64,000 nt of DNA, from positions 372,001 through 436,000 of the forward strand of contig CAVYVZ010000010.1 of the NCBI GenBank assembly GCA_963772065.1, written 5' to 3'. The stretch comes from CAVYVZ01 sp963772065. Lineage in GTDB: Bacteria; Acidobacteriota; Vicinamibacteria; Vicinamibacterales; UBA2999. Both the position numbers and the translations under genes were made by a program. The notes below the pieces were generated by a model that did no database searches, was not told the DNA's origin, and worked only from the letters and a program-made list of their open reading frames with translations. Shown piece after piece: positions 1 through 14,509 of the stretch (the first letter of the stretch is position 1; every line of letters begins with the position of its first letter).

Positions 1-1007
<1,007 letters not shown>

Positions 1008-1076
1008 GCACGGGTCTCCAGCCTGTAAGACGCAGTCGGCCGGTCTGCGTTACAGACGGCTGGCATCCACATTACT

Positions 1077-1220
1077 TCACTTCACGAACCGGCTCGGGTC
1101 CGCGTCGAACTTGGCCTTGCAGCTCTTCGCGCAGAAGTAGTAGGTCTTCCCGTTGTATTCGCTGTTCCCGGCGGCCTTCGCCGGATCGACCTGCATTCCG
1201 CAAACAACGTCCTTCTCCAT
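1077..1220 (-). CDS. Small YHS-domain metal-binding protein
   Basis: A 47-residue protein that is essentially one YHS domain: VVCGMQVDP at the start and YYFCAKSCKAKF near the end, giving three cysteines for metal binding. It resembles the YHS module of the neighbouring P-type ATPase, so it may be a free metal-binding or delivery partner (inference). A GAGGAG ribosome-binding site lies 6 bases before the chosen ATG; another ATG two codons upstream touches that site and is less likely. A palindrome-bearing promoter candidate lies about 40 bases upstream. Confidence 0.8.
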   Translation of the reverse strand: MEKDVVCGMQVDPAKAAGNSEYNGKTYYFCAKSCKAKFDADPSRFVK

Positions 1221-1260
1221 GTCCATCTCCTCAACGGGTGTCTGAGTGTTGATGAGCCAT

Positions 1261-1291
1261 ATTGTCCTTCGGTAACGGTGCACCGGTGCAA
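1261..1291 (-). promoter_or_regulatory. Possible MerR-type metal-responsive promoter
   Basis: Read on the minus strand, a TTGCAC hexamer (1286-1291) and a GACAAT hexamer (1261-1266) are separated by 19 bases. That unusually long spacer is typical of promoters activated by MerR-family metal sensors such as CueR. A perfect 12-base palindrome, TGCACCGGTGCA (1279-1290), overlaps the -35 side. It lies upstream of the small YHS gene in a copper locus. No merR-family gene is visible in the window and both hexamers are imperfect, so this is a prediction. Confidence 0.35.
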
Positions 1292-1429
1292 GCGAGGTGC
1301 CTTGCAGCGTCACTTGCCATCGACCGTGGCGATCCGGCACGTTCGATATGATTGCGCCTGAATGCGCATCTCGAGCGGCTTCACAGTCTTCTGTTGAACC
1401 GTCCATTCCCCGTCACGTACACTCGCCTC

Positions 1430-1825
1430 GTGCGTCGCCTCGTAGCGATCCTGGCTGGAGCGGCCCTCGTGTTAACGACCGGGCTCGTTCCGACGCTGCA
1501 TACGCACGTCTACATCGATCACGACCATCCAGAACACCATCACGGGCCCGCCGCACACGAGCACCATCGACCAGCACCACTTGCGGATCATGACCGGCTC
1601 CGCCTGGAGTCGTGCGATCCGGGCCAGCACGCGGCATCGTTCGTAATCGGCTGCGTTCCCGGGCCAGAGATCCACGCGAACGATGCGGAAAGCGTCGGTC
1701 CACGCGTCAGTGAGCCACCAGCTTCGCACCGTTCGATACGCGACGTAACGGACGTGCGGGTCCACGGTCCGCCATCTCGGACGCACGCTCCATCACGCGC
1801 CCCGCCTCTGACCATCCCCGCCTGA
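1430..1825 (+). CDS. Exported histidine-rich protein heading the efflux operon
   Basis: A 131-residue protein with a Sec-type signal peptide (MRRLVAILAGAALVLTTG) and a histidine cluster right after it (HTHVYIDHDHPEHHHG, then AAHEHH). The C-terminal half contains two cysteines and no domain I recognise. The GTG at 1430 was chosen because it places the signal peptide at the N-terminus; a more upstream ATG would add a non-signal extension. It precedes the outer-membrane factor gene by 56 bases in the same direction. A periplasmic metal-binding role is inferred from the His cluster and location. Confidence 0.65.
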   Translation: MRRLVAILAGAALVLTTGLVPTLHTHVYIDHDHPEHHHGPAAHEHHRPAPLADHDRLRLESCDPGQHAASFVIGCVPGPEIHANDAESVGPRVSEPPASHRSIRDVTDVRVHGPPSRTHAPSRAPPLTIPA

Positions 1826-1881
1826 TCACCTGACCGGCCGTCGCCGGTCGTCCGTCAGTTCGCAACAATCGAGGACCGTTT

Positions 1882-3112
1882 ATGCCGACCCGAGCCCAGG
1901 TGTGTGCCTGGATCGCTGGATTCGGCCTGGTGGTGCCATCGCTGGCCATCGCCCAGGACCGAACCGAGCGCGAAATCGTGGATCTGATCGTCCGCGATGG
2001 ACCCGAAGGCGCAAGCCATTCGTGCGGAGACTGAAGTCACGCGGCGAGAGCAGCTCGCGCGACTGGCGTATCCCGAACCCGGCTGTGATGTACAGCCGCG
2101 GAGGGGCCGGCTTCACGGAGTTCCTGCAGGTCGAGCAGTCGCTGCCGGTGTTCGGCATCGGGCGGCGCTGTCTCGAGCTGGCGTAGCGGCGACCGCCGCC
2201 GCCGAGGCGGACGGGATGCGCGCCTCTGGACGCTGCGCGCGGAGGCGGCGACGGCGGTCGCACGGCTCGTCGCGGAGCAAGGACGCGCTCGCAGGCGGCA
2301 CGAGCGCATACGTCCGCGAGGTTGAGCGGCTGATCGAGATCCTGCGCACGCGCGAGCGCGAGGGCGAGGGCTCGCGCTTCGACCGGCTCCGCGCCGAACA
2401 GGAGCTGCGAGAGGCCCGGCAGGCGCGTCACGCTGCGCGCCGTCGCGCTTGCCGAGGCCAGGGCGACGCTGTCCGGCACTGCTGCCGCGCGACACGCCGT
2501 TCGGCCGCGATCGCCGGACCCGCTCGACGCAACGGTCCGCCGCCGAGCCCGTAGACGCTGCTGATCGCGACGCGCCGCTCGTCGCGCGCTGAACTGCGCG
2601 CGCTGGAGCGATGCCGCCGAACGAGCGGACGCTCGAGGCCGAGGCGGCCCGGCGGGCGCGACTGCCGTCGCCGGCCGTCTTCGGTGGCCTGAAGCGGGCC
2701 GACGATCGAGACGGGACGTGACAGCGCGGTGGGGTGTTCGGCGTGAACGTGTCGATGCCGCTGTTCGACGCCGGAGGCCGCGAAGCCGCGCGATGGGACG
2801 GCGGAACGCGCGCGCATCGAGGCGAGCGTGCCGCGATCGAGCAGCAGATCCGAGCGGAAATCACCCGCGCCTCCGAAGCCCTGGCGCTGCGGCCAGGCGG
2901 CCGTGGCTCAGGATCAGCAAGCGCGCCGGCGACGAACTGATGCGCGATCGCCGAAGTCGCGTACCGCGAAGGCGAGGTCGGCATCCTCGAACTGCTCGAC
3001 GCGGTCCGCACGTGCGTCACGCGCGCGGATGCGCAGCATCGAGATACGCCTCGAGGCGCGCCTGGCGGAGATCGCGCTGGAACGCGCAGTGGGAGACATC
3101 CTGTGGCCATGA
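1882..3112 (+). CDS. cusC: Outer-membrane efflux protein, TolC/CusC family (frameshifted)
   Basis: Outer-membrane channel of a tripartite metal efflux pump. It starts with a signal peptide (GFGLVVPSLAIAQ) and then the family-typical N-terminal repeat, with NPAVMYSRGGAGFTEFLQV readable in one frame, which matches TolC-type exporters. The C-terminal coiled-coil repeat ends in RLAEIALERAVGDILWP. The reading frame switches several times between about 2000 and 3060, although the length (about 410 codons) suits the family. Its stop overlaps the next start in an ATGA. Order and spacing with the adaptor and RND pump define a Cus-type operon. Confidence 0.75.
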
Positions 3113-4641
3113 AGCATCTGCTGCGTCGTTCTCGCTCTGGCCGTGCTCGGCTCCGCGTGCAATCGCGACCGCCCAGCCTGCGGCCGCGCCTGAAGAACCG
3201 GAGCCGCTGAGCGTCACGCGATGGACCGAGAAGACGGAGCTGTTCGCCGAGTACCCGCCGCTCGTCGTCGGGCAGACGTCGCGCTTTGCGATTCATCTGA
3301 CGCCGCTCGAACCGTTCAAGGCGGTGACCGAAGGGCACGTCGAAGTGCAGCTGCGCGGCGGCGGCGGCCAGACGGAAGTGTTCCGTGTCGACGCGCCGTC
3401 GCGCCCGGCATTTTCGGCGTCGACGTCAAGCCGGCGCACGCCGGCAAACGCGAGCTGATCATCACGCTGCGCGCGACCGGACGTGCACGACGAGCACCAC
3501 GTCGGCGGCGTCGATGTGCACGCCGAAGCCGCGGCGGCCGCGCGCCGCCGCGGCCAGCCGGCGACGAGGACGCGCCGGGCATCAGCTTTCTCAAGGAACA
3601 GCAGTGGAGCGCTCGATTTCGGCACCGCCGTCGTGCAGGAGCAGGCGCTCCGCGCGTCGATGCGCGTGCCGGCGCAGATCGAGGCCGGCCCGGCGGCGAG
3701 GCCGATGTGGTCGCGCCGATCGATGGCCGTCTGCCGCGCGTCGTCGACTCGCCGCTGGGCGCGCGCGTCACGCGCGGACAGGAACTGGCGCGCATCCTGC
3801 CACCGCCTCGGTTCCCGGCGATTTGCCGCAGTTGGAGCGGGCCGAGCGGAGGCGCAGTCCGCGCTCGCACTCGCCGACGCGCGATCGCGAGCGCGCCGAG
3901 CGCTGACGCGCCGGCGCCGCGCCGCAGAAGCGGCTCGACGAAGCGCGCGCCGCCGAGGCGCAGGCACGAGCGCGGCTCACCGCCGCCGAGGCGCAGCCTC
4001 GCGCAGTTCAACGCCGCGCGCGCCGGCGGCGCCGACGGACGCCGCGGGCTGTTCGTGATCCGCGCGCCGGTCAGCGGCGTCATCGCTCAACGCGATGCCG
4101 CCACCGGCACGAACGTCGCGCGCCGGCACCGTGCTGTTCCATATCGTCGATCCGTCGCAGGTCCAGGTCGTCGGCCAGGTGCCGGAGGCGGACGCGGCAC
4201 GCGCGCGGCTTGCGTCGAGCGGCGGAGATCGAAATCCCGGGCAGCCGGATCGCTGCCGGCCGGCCGACTGCGTGAGCGTCGGCAAGGTGCTCGATCCGCA
4301 GTCGCGGACGCTGCCGATCACGTTCGCGCTTCGACAATCGCGTGCTCGGTCTGCCCGTCGGCCAGTCGGTGTTCCTGCATCTGCTGCTGGACGACGACAC
4401 GCGCCGCGCCCGGTCGTCCCCGCGTCGGCAATCGTGGACGATGCCGGGCGGCCGATTGTGTTCGTGCAGGTCGAAGGCGAGACGTTCGAGCGTCGTGCCG
4501 GTCACACTCGGCGCCGCGCACGGCGACTCGTGCAGGTCACCGGGCGTGAAGCCAGGCGAGCACGTCGTGACGAAGGGCGCCTACCTGGTGCGACTCGCGT
4601 CGCTGTCGACGTCGGTGCCCGCGCACGGCCACGTGCACTGA
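3109..4641 (+). CDS. cusB: RND efflux adaptor, CusB/HlyD type (frameshifted)
   Basis: Periplasmic membrane-fusion protein joining the RND pump to the outer-membrane channel. The N-terminus looks like a lipoprotein signal (LALAVLGSACNRD). An extra N-terminal domain follows (WTEKTELFAEYPPLVVGQTS), seen in many Acidobacteria-type CusB proteins. Next come the barrel-sandwich segment (VVAPIDGRLPRV), a coiled-coil hairpin and a second biotinyl-lipoyl half (FVIRAPVSGVIAQRDA). The C-terminus KPGEHVVTKGAYLVRL is typical. At about 510 codons it is long because of the extra domain. Many single-base frame breaks occur, but no true stop is left after repair. Confidence 0.75.
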
Positions 4642-4653
4642 GCGAGGCCGACC

Positions 4654-7753
<3,100 letters not shown>

Positions 7754-7759
<6 letters not shown>

Positions 7760-8380
7760 AGGCGCGACTGGGAGCACGAACACCAGCTTGAACGACCAGG
7801 GGCTCGCGTCGTCCACGAAGCAGATTTGCGTCGATGGATACCCACCTTCGGCAATCCTGTGGCGACGTAGTCCAGCGAGCCTTCCAGTTCAACGCCTTTG
7901 CAGCCAGCGTCCCTGCGGAGCAACTGAAAACAGCAAGGCTCGTATTGAGCTGAAATACGGTTGTGTGTATACACGCACCCGTGAGTCGGACGCTGGAGGC
8001 ACTGAGTTTGTCCACGACGTCAAGGTGCGAGCTGACCGACCGCGTTGCACTGCCTGGCAACCAGATGAATTTGGCCTCGAAACTGGAGCTGACCGTCTAT
8101 CCGCTAGAACGGCAGAACGATCGCTGAACGGTGAACTCGAGCACCGTACCCGCGTGGGTAGTCCAACGGAAAGATGACCTGGAGGAGCAGTGTCACGCGG
8201 CTCGCGCGTGGTCGTGCCTGCGGACCAACGGTCTGGGTGACCCGAACAGATTGGTGAAGGTCACCGTCGGTCTCACCTTGAACTCTGGCGTGCAGGAACG
8301 TGGCAGGCTGACGGCACCTGCGCGGCCACCTGAGGTACACCGAGCGGACCGATACTCAACACGAGCAAGGCCGCTCTCAC
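7754..8380 (-). CDS. Exported protein of unknown function, last gene of the iron-type ABC operon
   Basis: I do not recognise this protein. A GTG start 8 bases after a GGAG site opens a signal peptide (MRAALLVLSIGPLGVPQVAAQ). Downstream, in shifting frames, are alternating hydrophobic strand-like stretches (KVRPTVTFTNLFG, RVTLLLQVIFPLDYP, LEGSLDYVATGLPKVG), and the C-terminus reads WSFKLVFVLPVAPL. The span is exactly 209 codons, so the indels cancel out. The pattern could be a small outer-membrane or periplasmic beta-rich protein. It follows the ABC ATPase by 12 bases on the same strand, which suggests a link to the importer. Its tail overlaps the end of the RND pump gene by 6 bases. Confidence 0.5.
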
Positions 8381-8392
8381 GCACGTCACTCC

Positions 8393-9071
8393 TTATTTGC
8401 CACAATCGAGGCGATACGACAGGCACGCATCTCGATCACACAGTTCGCAAGAGACGGTGGCATCTTCCTGGTAGTGGGTGACGTACACGGTGGTCACGTG
8501 GAGTGTGCGATGAAGGTGGAGAAGCTGGCTGGAAGGGTCGCCCGTAATTCCGGGTCGAGGCTCGAGAACGGCTCGTCGAGCAGGAGCACGCGTGGCTGCC
8601 CGACAAGGGCGCGCGCAAGCGCAACGCGTTGCTGCTCACCACCGGAGAGTTCGTGAGGGTATCGGCTCGACACGTGTTCAATGCGAACGACCCGCAAGAC
8701 CTGCGCGAGCTCGTGTCCGCTCGACTCGGTGGAAGCCGTCTTCACAGACTCGAGGACGAAATCGAGGTTCTTCTGAACGGTGAGGTGAGGCCATAGCGCC
8801 AGATCCTGAAAGACGAAGCCGATCACGCGATGTACGGCGGCAGGAGAGTGCGACGTGCGACCGGAAACCTGCTCTGCCGCCAGCCGGATGTCGCCAGCTG
8901 TCCGGGGTGTCGAGACCAGCGATCAGGCGCAACAGCGTTGTCTTGCCGCAACCGCTCGGTCCAAGGATTACGAGAGCATCGCCGGCTGCGACCTCGACAG
9001 ACACACGGCAACGGCCTGATACGAGCCGAAACGATTTGTGACGTTCTCGAACGTGAGAAGCGACCGTTCAT
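8393..9071 (-). CDS. fbpC: ABC transporter ATP-binding protein, ferric-iron type
   Basis: Energises the importer encoded upstream. Walker A (LGPSGCGKTT), the Q-loop region (VIGFVFQDLALWPHLTV), the signature LSGGEQQR and Walker B (RVLLLDEP) are all present, followed by a D-loop (SSLDPE) and the switch-region histidine (VYVTHYQEDA). Frame breaks lie near 9005-9010, 8850-8900 and 8500-8530. At about 226 residues it lacks the C-terminal TOBE-like regulatory domain of classical FbpC (about 350 residues). Its ATG overlaps the permease stop (ATGA). Iron specificity is inferred from the adjacent substrate-binding protein. Confidence 0.8.
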
Positions 9072-10645
9072 CGCCCTCGCGCGAGTGATACGGCGGCTGC
9101 GGAGCGCCGCCAGAGGAACAAGGATGACGGCTGTCTGGGACCAGCGCCAGCGCGGCGACTGCGACGAGGGCGTATTCGCGATGAGTGTGTACACGCGGAT
9201 TGGCAGTGTCGCTGCGCCCAGCCGCACGACGAGGATGGTGACGCCGAGCTCGCCGAATGACGAGGACGAATACGATCACCCACGCGGCGGCAAGCCCGAG
9301 CCGGATCTGCGGCAGAACGATGCGCCACATGGTGCGGAGCCACCCCGCGCCGCTGACGGCGGCGGCTTCCTCGTGCGACACCGGCACGTATCGGATGCTA
9401 GCGGCTAGGCGAGCGCCGCAACCGGAATGAATCGGGCCAGATATCCGAGGAGGACCATGGCGTCGGTGCCGTAGAACGTCCTAAGGGGGCCTTCTCGATT
9501 CCACAGACCGATCAGGCCGACGCCGACAAGAGTGCTGGGCACCGCGAACACGACGATCAAGAAGATGTCCGCGGCGTGCCCGACCGACCGCCAGCCCTCG
9601 CCCGCGCGTAGCCGATCCAGACTGCCACGCTCACAACGGCCGTGGCACCCGCCGCCGCCAGCAGAAGGCTGTTCGCGATGGCCTCGCCGGATCCACGACC
9701 AGCGCGCTGATCAGGATCGAGCGCCGAGCGCTTCGCGCATGAGGACGACGATCGGGAGTACGAGAGCTACGATGAGCACCGCCAATACGCCGGCTGCGGC
9801 CTGTCGTCGCCATGAATCGAACAGGGCCGGAGCGGTCCTGCAGCTGCGGCTCGTGACCACGAGTCGGTCTCCGAGCAGCGCAGCGGCCGCGGCCGCCACG
9901 ACGAGGCAGACCAGCAGAAGCGGTACAGCCAGGAGAATCGCACGCGGTGAAGTCGTAGAGGGCCGCGAAGGCCGTAAAGACCTCGGTCGTGTACACGCGC
10001 ACACGCAGCAGTCCCGGCACCCCGAACTCGGACACGGCAAGCACGAAAATCATCAGCGCCGCCGCGAGCACGCCCGGTGCGGCGAGCGGCAGCGTTATGC
10101 GCCAGAGCACACGGCGTGGCGGCGCCACGACCAGCGCAGCTTCTTCGAGCCGACCGTCAATCCGCGCGCATCGCCACTTCCGTCGCAAGCATCGACGACC
10201 GGATAGAAGACGAGGCTCAACACGAGAATGGCTGCGGGCAGACTGTAGGTCCAATGGAAGCTGCTCGGCGCCGACGACGTCGCGAGCCGGTCCATCCGCG
10301 CCGAGGTACGTCCACGCCAGTCCGACGATGTACGGCGGAAGCAGGACCGGCGCGGCGAGCGCCAGCCGAAGAATGCCTTCCGAGGCAGGGGGATACGAGC
10401 CAGGGCAACACCCAACGGAGCACCGAGCGCCGTGGCCAGGAACGCGGTGCCGATCCCGAGAAGCGCCGTATTGGAGAGAAGTCCACGCTGTCGCGCGTCG
10501 AGCACCAGCGCGCGCGTACGCGGCTCACATCGCCGAGCGACACGGCCAACAGATAGCCAATCGGCAGAATGCAGCAGACACGAGGACCACCGCCGTGGCG
10601 ATGCCGACTACGGCGAGTTCGACTGGAGCATGCCACTCGCGGCAT
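9068..10645 (-). CDS. fbpB: ABC transporter permease, FbpB-like double-domain (frameshifted)
   Basis: Inner-membrane permease with two homologous transmembrane halves, as in ferric-iron permeases. Recognisable pieces are a first membrane segment around PIGYLLAVSLGD, PLGVALARIPLPRKAFFG, the EAA-loop regions ITLPLAAPGVLAAALMIFVL and MWRIVLPQIRLGLAAAWVIV, and YTTEVFTAFAALYDF. The span equals 526 codons, normal for this family. Frame switches occur repeatedly, so no single frame shows the whole protein. The ATG at 10645 is the best start after the upstream stop, but has only a weak ribosome-binding site. It lies between the binding-protein and ATPase genes on the same strand. Confidence 0.75.
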
Positions 10646-10668
10646 CGCTTCGGGATGGCCTGTCGAGC

Positions 10669-11714
10669 TCAGAGACCGAGAATCGTCGCGAGCCGGTGCG
10701 TGACATCCTCGACTCGGCTTGCGGCTTTCGCGTAGTCAAGTGTCATCGGTTTGAACGTCTCGATCGCTGGTATGTTCTTCGGACCGGGCACGCCGGCATG
10801 CAGTGGAATCTGGACCGCCTCCGATTGTGCGAGCTGACGTTCGACATCCGGGAGACAGCAGGTAATCGATCATCTTGCGCGCCTTCCTCCGGGTGCGGAG
10901 CATTGGCAATCAGCGACACCATATTCGGCATGACGGGCACGCCCAGTCCGTCTTTGTCGGGCAGGACCATTCCCACGGGTTGACCATCTTCGATGGCGAC
11001 GTTGACATCATCCGTGTCGGTCAGGCCGGCCTTGACTTCACCACGAGCGACCAGATCGCAAACGACGGAGTTGCCGCCCACGATGCGCACGTCGTTCGCC
11101 TTCAAACGCCGGAAGAAATCATCCATCTTCTCGTCACCCGCGAGCGCGTACAGCGCCGCGACGTGAAACGACGTCGATCCAAACCGTGGATCGGCCATCG
11201 CCACCTGGCCCTTCCATTTCGGATCGGCTCAGGTCGAAGATCGATTGTGGCGCATCTTTGGGTGCGACGGTCTTGGTGTTGTAAGCGATGACCCGCATCC
11301 GCGCCGAGAAGCCCGTCCAGTACCCCTCAGGGTCGATGAGCGCCACCGGAATGCCTTCAGCGCTCGGCGATCGATACGCCGCCAGCACGCCGCGTGACTT
11401 CAGCACGAGCGTTCGGACCGGCTCATTCGACCAGAACACGTCCGCTTGTGGCCGCGTTTTCTCGGCGAGCAGCCGATTGGCGAGACCCGTCGACTTGGTT
11501 TCTTCCGTGTCGTACACGACGTTGACCTTCACGGCCGATTGTCGCTCGGTACTCGCGGAGAACCGGTTCAGAGAAGACCCGATCGGTCGAGACATAAACG
11601 GTCACCGTTCGGGCGGCATCCTGCGCGGGCTCGCGGTGATCCGCACGCCGCCAGACAAGGAGCGTGAGCGCGGTGAGGGCGTAAATCTGCGTCGACTCGA
11701 TTGAACGGTGCCAT
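10669..11714 (-). CDS. fbpA: Ferric-iron-type ABC substrate-binding protein (frameshifted)
   Basis: Periplasmic metal or iron-binding protein feeding the FbpBC importer. After a hydrophobic N-terminus (IYALTALTLLVW) it shows family segments TVTVYVSTDRVFSEPVL, GLANRLLAEKTRPQADVFWS, GYWTGFSARMRVIAYNT, MADPRFGSTSFHVAALYA, GLTDTDDVNVAIEDGQPVG and MTLDYAKAASRVEDVTHRL. These match the FbpA/FutA-like class of Fe(3+) binders. Tyrosine ligands cannot be assigned confidently because of frame breaks near 11590, 11230 and 10880. The ATG lies only 4 bases after the DUF1080 gene stop, so the two are probably co-transcribed. Confidence 0.8.
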
Positions 11715-11718
11715 AGCG

Positions 11719-12380
11719 CTATTGGGTGATGACCGTCAGATCGTCGAACTGGGTGACCGAGTCGGCTTTCGTCCACACGCCCAACTCTGCCCGCCTGGCT
11801 GAACGTCATGTCTTCGACCTCGTACAGCTTCGTGCCGTTGAAATACACCTCGAAGCGCGGACCCGCGGCGACGACTCTCAATGTGCTCCACTGGCCGGAC
11901 GGCACCTGCGCTTTCTTCCCGTACGTGCGGCCTTCTCCCTTTACCGGGAGATCGGTGCGCTTGCCGTTCTCGCACCTTGTACAACACGACGTTGTTCTCG
12001 AGCGCGTTCGCCCGGACGATGTAGTAGTTGTCCTCGTTCTGGAAGCGCCACACGAGCCGGCGGCCTGATCGACGCGGCCCGACACCGGTTTGAACCGGAC
12101 CGAGAGATCAACATCGGCGGTGCTGACATCCTTCACCACCGCCAACGGAAACCGAGCGCGCGTGCCGTCGGCATCGACCTGCGCCAGGTATTTATTTGCG
12201 CCTTCCGCCTGGACGATCCATTTGCCCGGCGCGCCGACCTTGGCGGTGTGACCGAAGTCGAAGCCTTTCGGCGGCTGTCCGACGGCAGTCGTCCGAGAAG
12301 TCAACTTTCCGCGTCGCGCCACGAACCATGATGGTCGCGCCAAGAACAAAACACGCTATGACGAAGATGGCTGTCCGCAC
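11719..12380 (-). CDS. Exported DUF1080/LamG-like protein
   Basis: About 220 codons with an N-terminal membrane or signal segment (VRTAIFVIACFVLGATIMV). It is followed by the beta-jelly-roll pattern of DUF1080 (3-keto-disaccharide hydrolase or LamG-like proteins): GFDFGHTAKVGAPGKWIV, VSTADVDLSVRFKPVSG, VWRFQNEDNYYIVRANALE, WSTLRVVAAGPRFEVYFNG and FDDLTVITQ at the end. Members bind or cleave sugars, but no catalytic residues can be assigned here. The GTG at 12380 follows a GGGAG site. Three frame breaks (about 12290, 12060, 11800) were repaired by eye. Its place between a two-component pair and an iron-type ABC importer is unusual. Confidence 0.7.
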
Positions 12381-12420
12381 AAGAAGCTCCCTTCTGACCT
12401 TGTCATGTCGCTCCGGGCCG

Positions 12421-13810
12421 TCACGCTGAAACATCGCGCGGCAGCGTGATGCGGAACGTGCTGCCCGAGGGGTGGCCCGCCTCGTATTCGAGCCGGCCAC
12501 CATTGATCTCCGCCGCCCATCGGGCAATGGAAAGCCCGAGACCTACGCCGCCGAGGTCGCGCGAACGTGCCTGATCGACGCGATAAAACCTGTCGAAAAT
12601 CCGCTCTCTGTGCGCTGGCGGGATGCCAGGACCGGTGTCCCTGACCTCCACCGAAGCGGTCTGGTCCTTGCCCCCGACGCGAATCTCGATTGCGCCGCCG
12701 GCGGGGCCGTATTTGATCGCGTTGTCGAGCAGGTTGATGAGCGCCTGCCGAAGGAGGACGCGATCCGCCCGACGACCACGTCGCGTGGCGCGTCGATCTC
12801 GATTGATTGACGCTTCTCTTCTGCGAGTACGCTCGAGATGAGCGCGCACGTCCGCAGCCAACGCCGTCAGATCGAGCGGCTCGACGGATATGCGCGTCTG
12901 TCCAGCGTCCGCGCGAGACAGCGTGAGCAGACCGTCGACGAGGCGAGTCAGACGGTCCACCTCCTCGAGCATGCTGCCGATGACTTCCCGGTACGCGTGC
13001 GCGTCGCGCCGTTCACGCAACCCGACTTCGCCGACGCTGCGAATCGCCGTCAGCGGTGTTCGCAGCTCGTGCGACGGCGTCGGCCGTGAACCGCCGCATC
13101 TGCTCGAAGGACGCCTTCGAGCCTGGCCAGCAGCTCGTTGAACGTCGTGGCGAGTCGTCCGAGCTCGTCGTCGCCGTCGACCGGCAGCCGCTCTTTCAGC
13201 CGCTCAGCCGTGATGAGGCTCGCCCGCTCGCGCATGCGATCCACCGGTGCGAGGGCGCGGCGCGCGAGCCCATACCCGCCGACTGCCGCCAATCCAACCG
13301 CAAAGGGGAGCGCGAGTGCGAGCACCATCACGAGCTCTCGGAGCTCGTGGCGGATCGTCCACTCTTCAGATCGCGCCACCCGCAGAACAACGGGAAGACC
13401 CTCCACCGATATCGCGCGCGCCAGGACCCGCAGGTGATCGCTGGCGCCGGCGACGACGGTTTCCGGCTGATCGTTCATTCCGGCGGACGGGCGTTCAATC
13501 GCAAGCGAGCCGGCGCGGCTGGAGCGGTAAGAGCAGCGCCCCCGACTCACTCCAGGCCTCGATCCACCGGTCTGCATGCTCGTCGCTGTCCGCATGCGCG
13601 TTCGCGCGCCACGTGACCTGGTCGCCCGTGCGCTCGAGCAGTTCCTCGGCAGCCTCGACGTCATCATCGAGCTGCTGGTCGAGCGACGACACGAGCGTAT
13701 GGCGCAGGAATGCGAAGACCCCGACCGCGTACACGCACCAGCACCATCGCCAGCGTGATGGCGTACCAGAGGGTGAGCCTCACGCGCACGCTCTGACGGG
13801 AGAGCCGCAC
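12421..13810 (-). CDS. Sensor histidine kinase, heavy-metal/CusS-like (frameshifted)
   Basis: Membrane sensor kinase paired with the response regulator immediately upstream. It has TM1 (LTLWYAITLAMVL), a periplasmic segment of about 130 residues, TM2 (LVMVLALALPFAVGLAAVGG), HAMP, and an H-box region readable as FTADASHELRTPLTAI across a frame break near 13045. The ATPase motifs are ALINLLDNAIKYGP (N box), VRDTGPGIP (G1) and GVGLGLSIARW (G2). Two compensating breaks near 12835 and 12770 garble a short stretch, and another lies near 13745. The span is about 463 codons, typical for CusS/CopS-type kinases. The GTG start is one base after the regulator stop. The signal is probably a metal ion, inferred from context. 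Confidence 0.85.
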
Positions 13811-13811
13811 G

Positions 13812-14492
13812 TCAGGGCTCTCCTTCACGCACCGCAAACCCGACGCCTCGGATCGTATGAATCAGCCGCGTCGGGAACTCGGCGTCGACCTTTTTCCGCA
13901 GCCGCGCGATGTGCACGTCGATCACGTTGTCCAGTGGTGTGGCGCGTGCGGTCTCGTGCCAGACATCTCGCGCCAGCATCTCCCGCGACACGAGTTGACC
14001 CTGGTGGCGCACCAGGTACTCCAGCAGCTCGAATTCACGCCCGGTGAGATCGACGGCGCGATCGGCGCGAGTGACTTTGCGTGTGACGAGATCGATGTCG
14101 AGATCGGCAACCTTCAGCCGCAGTGTTTCTCCGCGCCCCCGCCGCATCAGCGCGCGGAGGCGCGCGAGCAGCTCGGCGAACGCAAACGGCTTCACGAGGT
14201 AGTCGTCCGCTCCGCTGTCGAGGCCGAGGACCCGATCGTCGACGGCATCACGCGCGGTCAGAATCAGCACCGGTGTGTCCACGCCGCGTTGCCGCAACGT
14301 GCTGAGAATCTCGATGCCATCTCGGCCAGGCAGCTGCAGGTCCAGGACGACCGCATCGAAACGTTCGCTGTTGACGAGAAAGAACCCTTCTTCTCCCGTG
14401 CCGGCCACCGCAACGTCGTAGTGCTCGCCCTCGAGACCCTCCTTCAGCGCCTGCGCAACCTTGGTCTCGTCTTCGACCACGAGAATCCGCAC
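13812..14492 (-). CDS. OmpR-family response regulator, CusR/CopR-like
   Basis: A 227-residue DNA-binding regulator. The receiver domain begins MRILVVEDETKV, with the phospho-acceptor Asp in VVLDLQLPG, the switch Thr in VLILTARD and the conserved Lys in DYLVKPF. The C-terminal winged helix follows (LTGREFELLEYLVRHQGQLV, then DVHIARLRKKVDAE). The GTG at 14492 was preferred because the receiver starts there and a GAGGAG site precedes it. An upstream in-frame ATG would add 30 unlikely residues and run into the operator. The frame is intact, unlike those of the genes downstream. Paired TCTGAA-type boxes upstream suggest autoregulation. Confidence 0.92.
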   Translation of the reverse strand: MRILVVEDETKVAQALKEGLEGEHYDVAVAGTGEEGFFLVNSERFDAVVLDLQLPGRDGIEILSTLRQRGVDTPVLILTARDAVDDRVLGLDSGADDYLVKPFAFAELLARLRALMRRGRGETLRLKVADLDIDLVTRKVTRADRAVDLTGREFELLEYLVRHQGQLVSREMLARDVWHETARATPLDNVIDVHIARLRKKVDAEFPTRLIHTIRGVGFAVREGEP

Positions 14493-14509
14493 CCGGTACT
14501 CCTCCGTGC

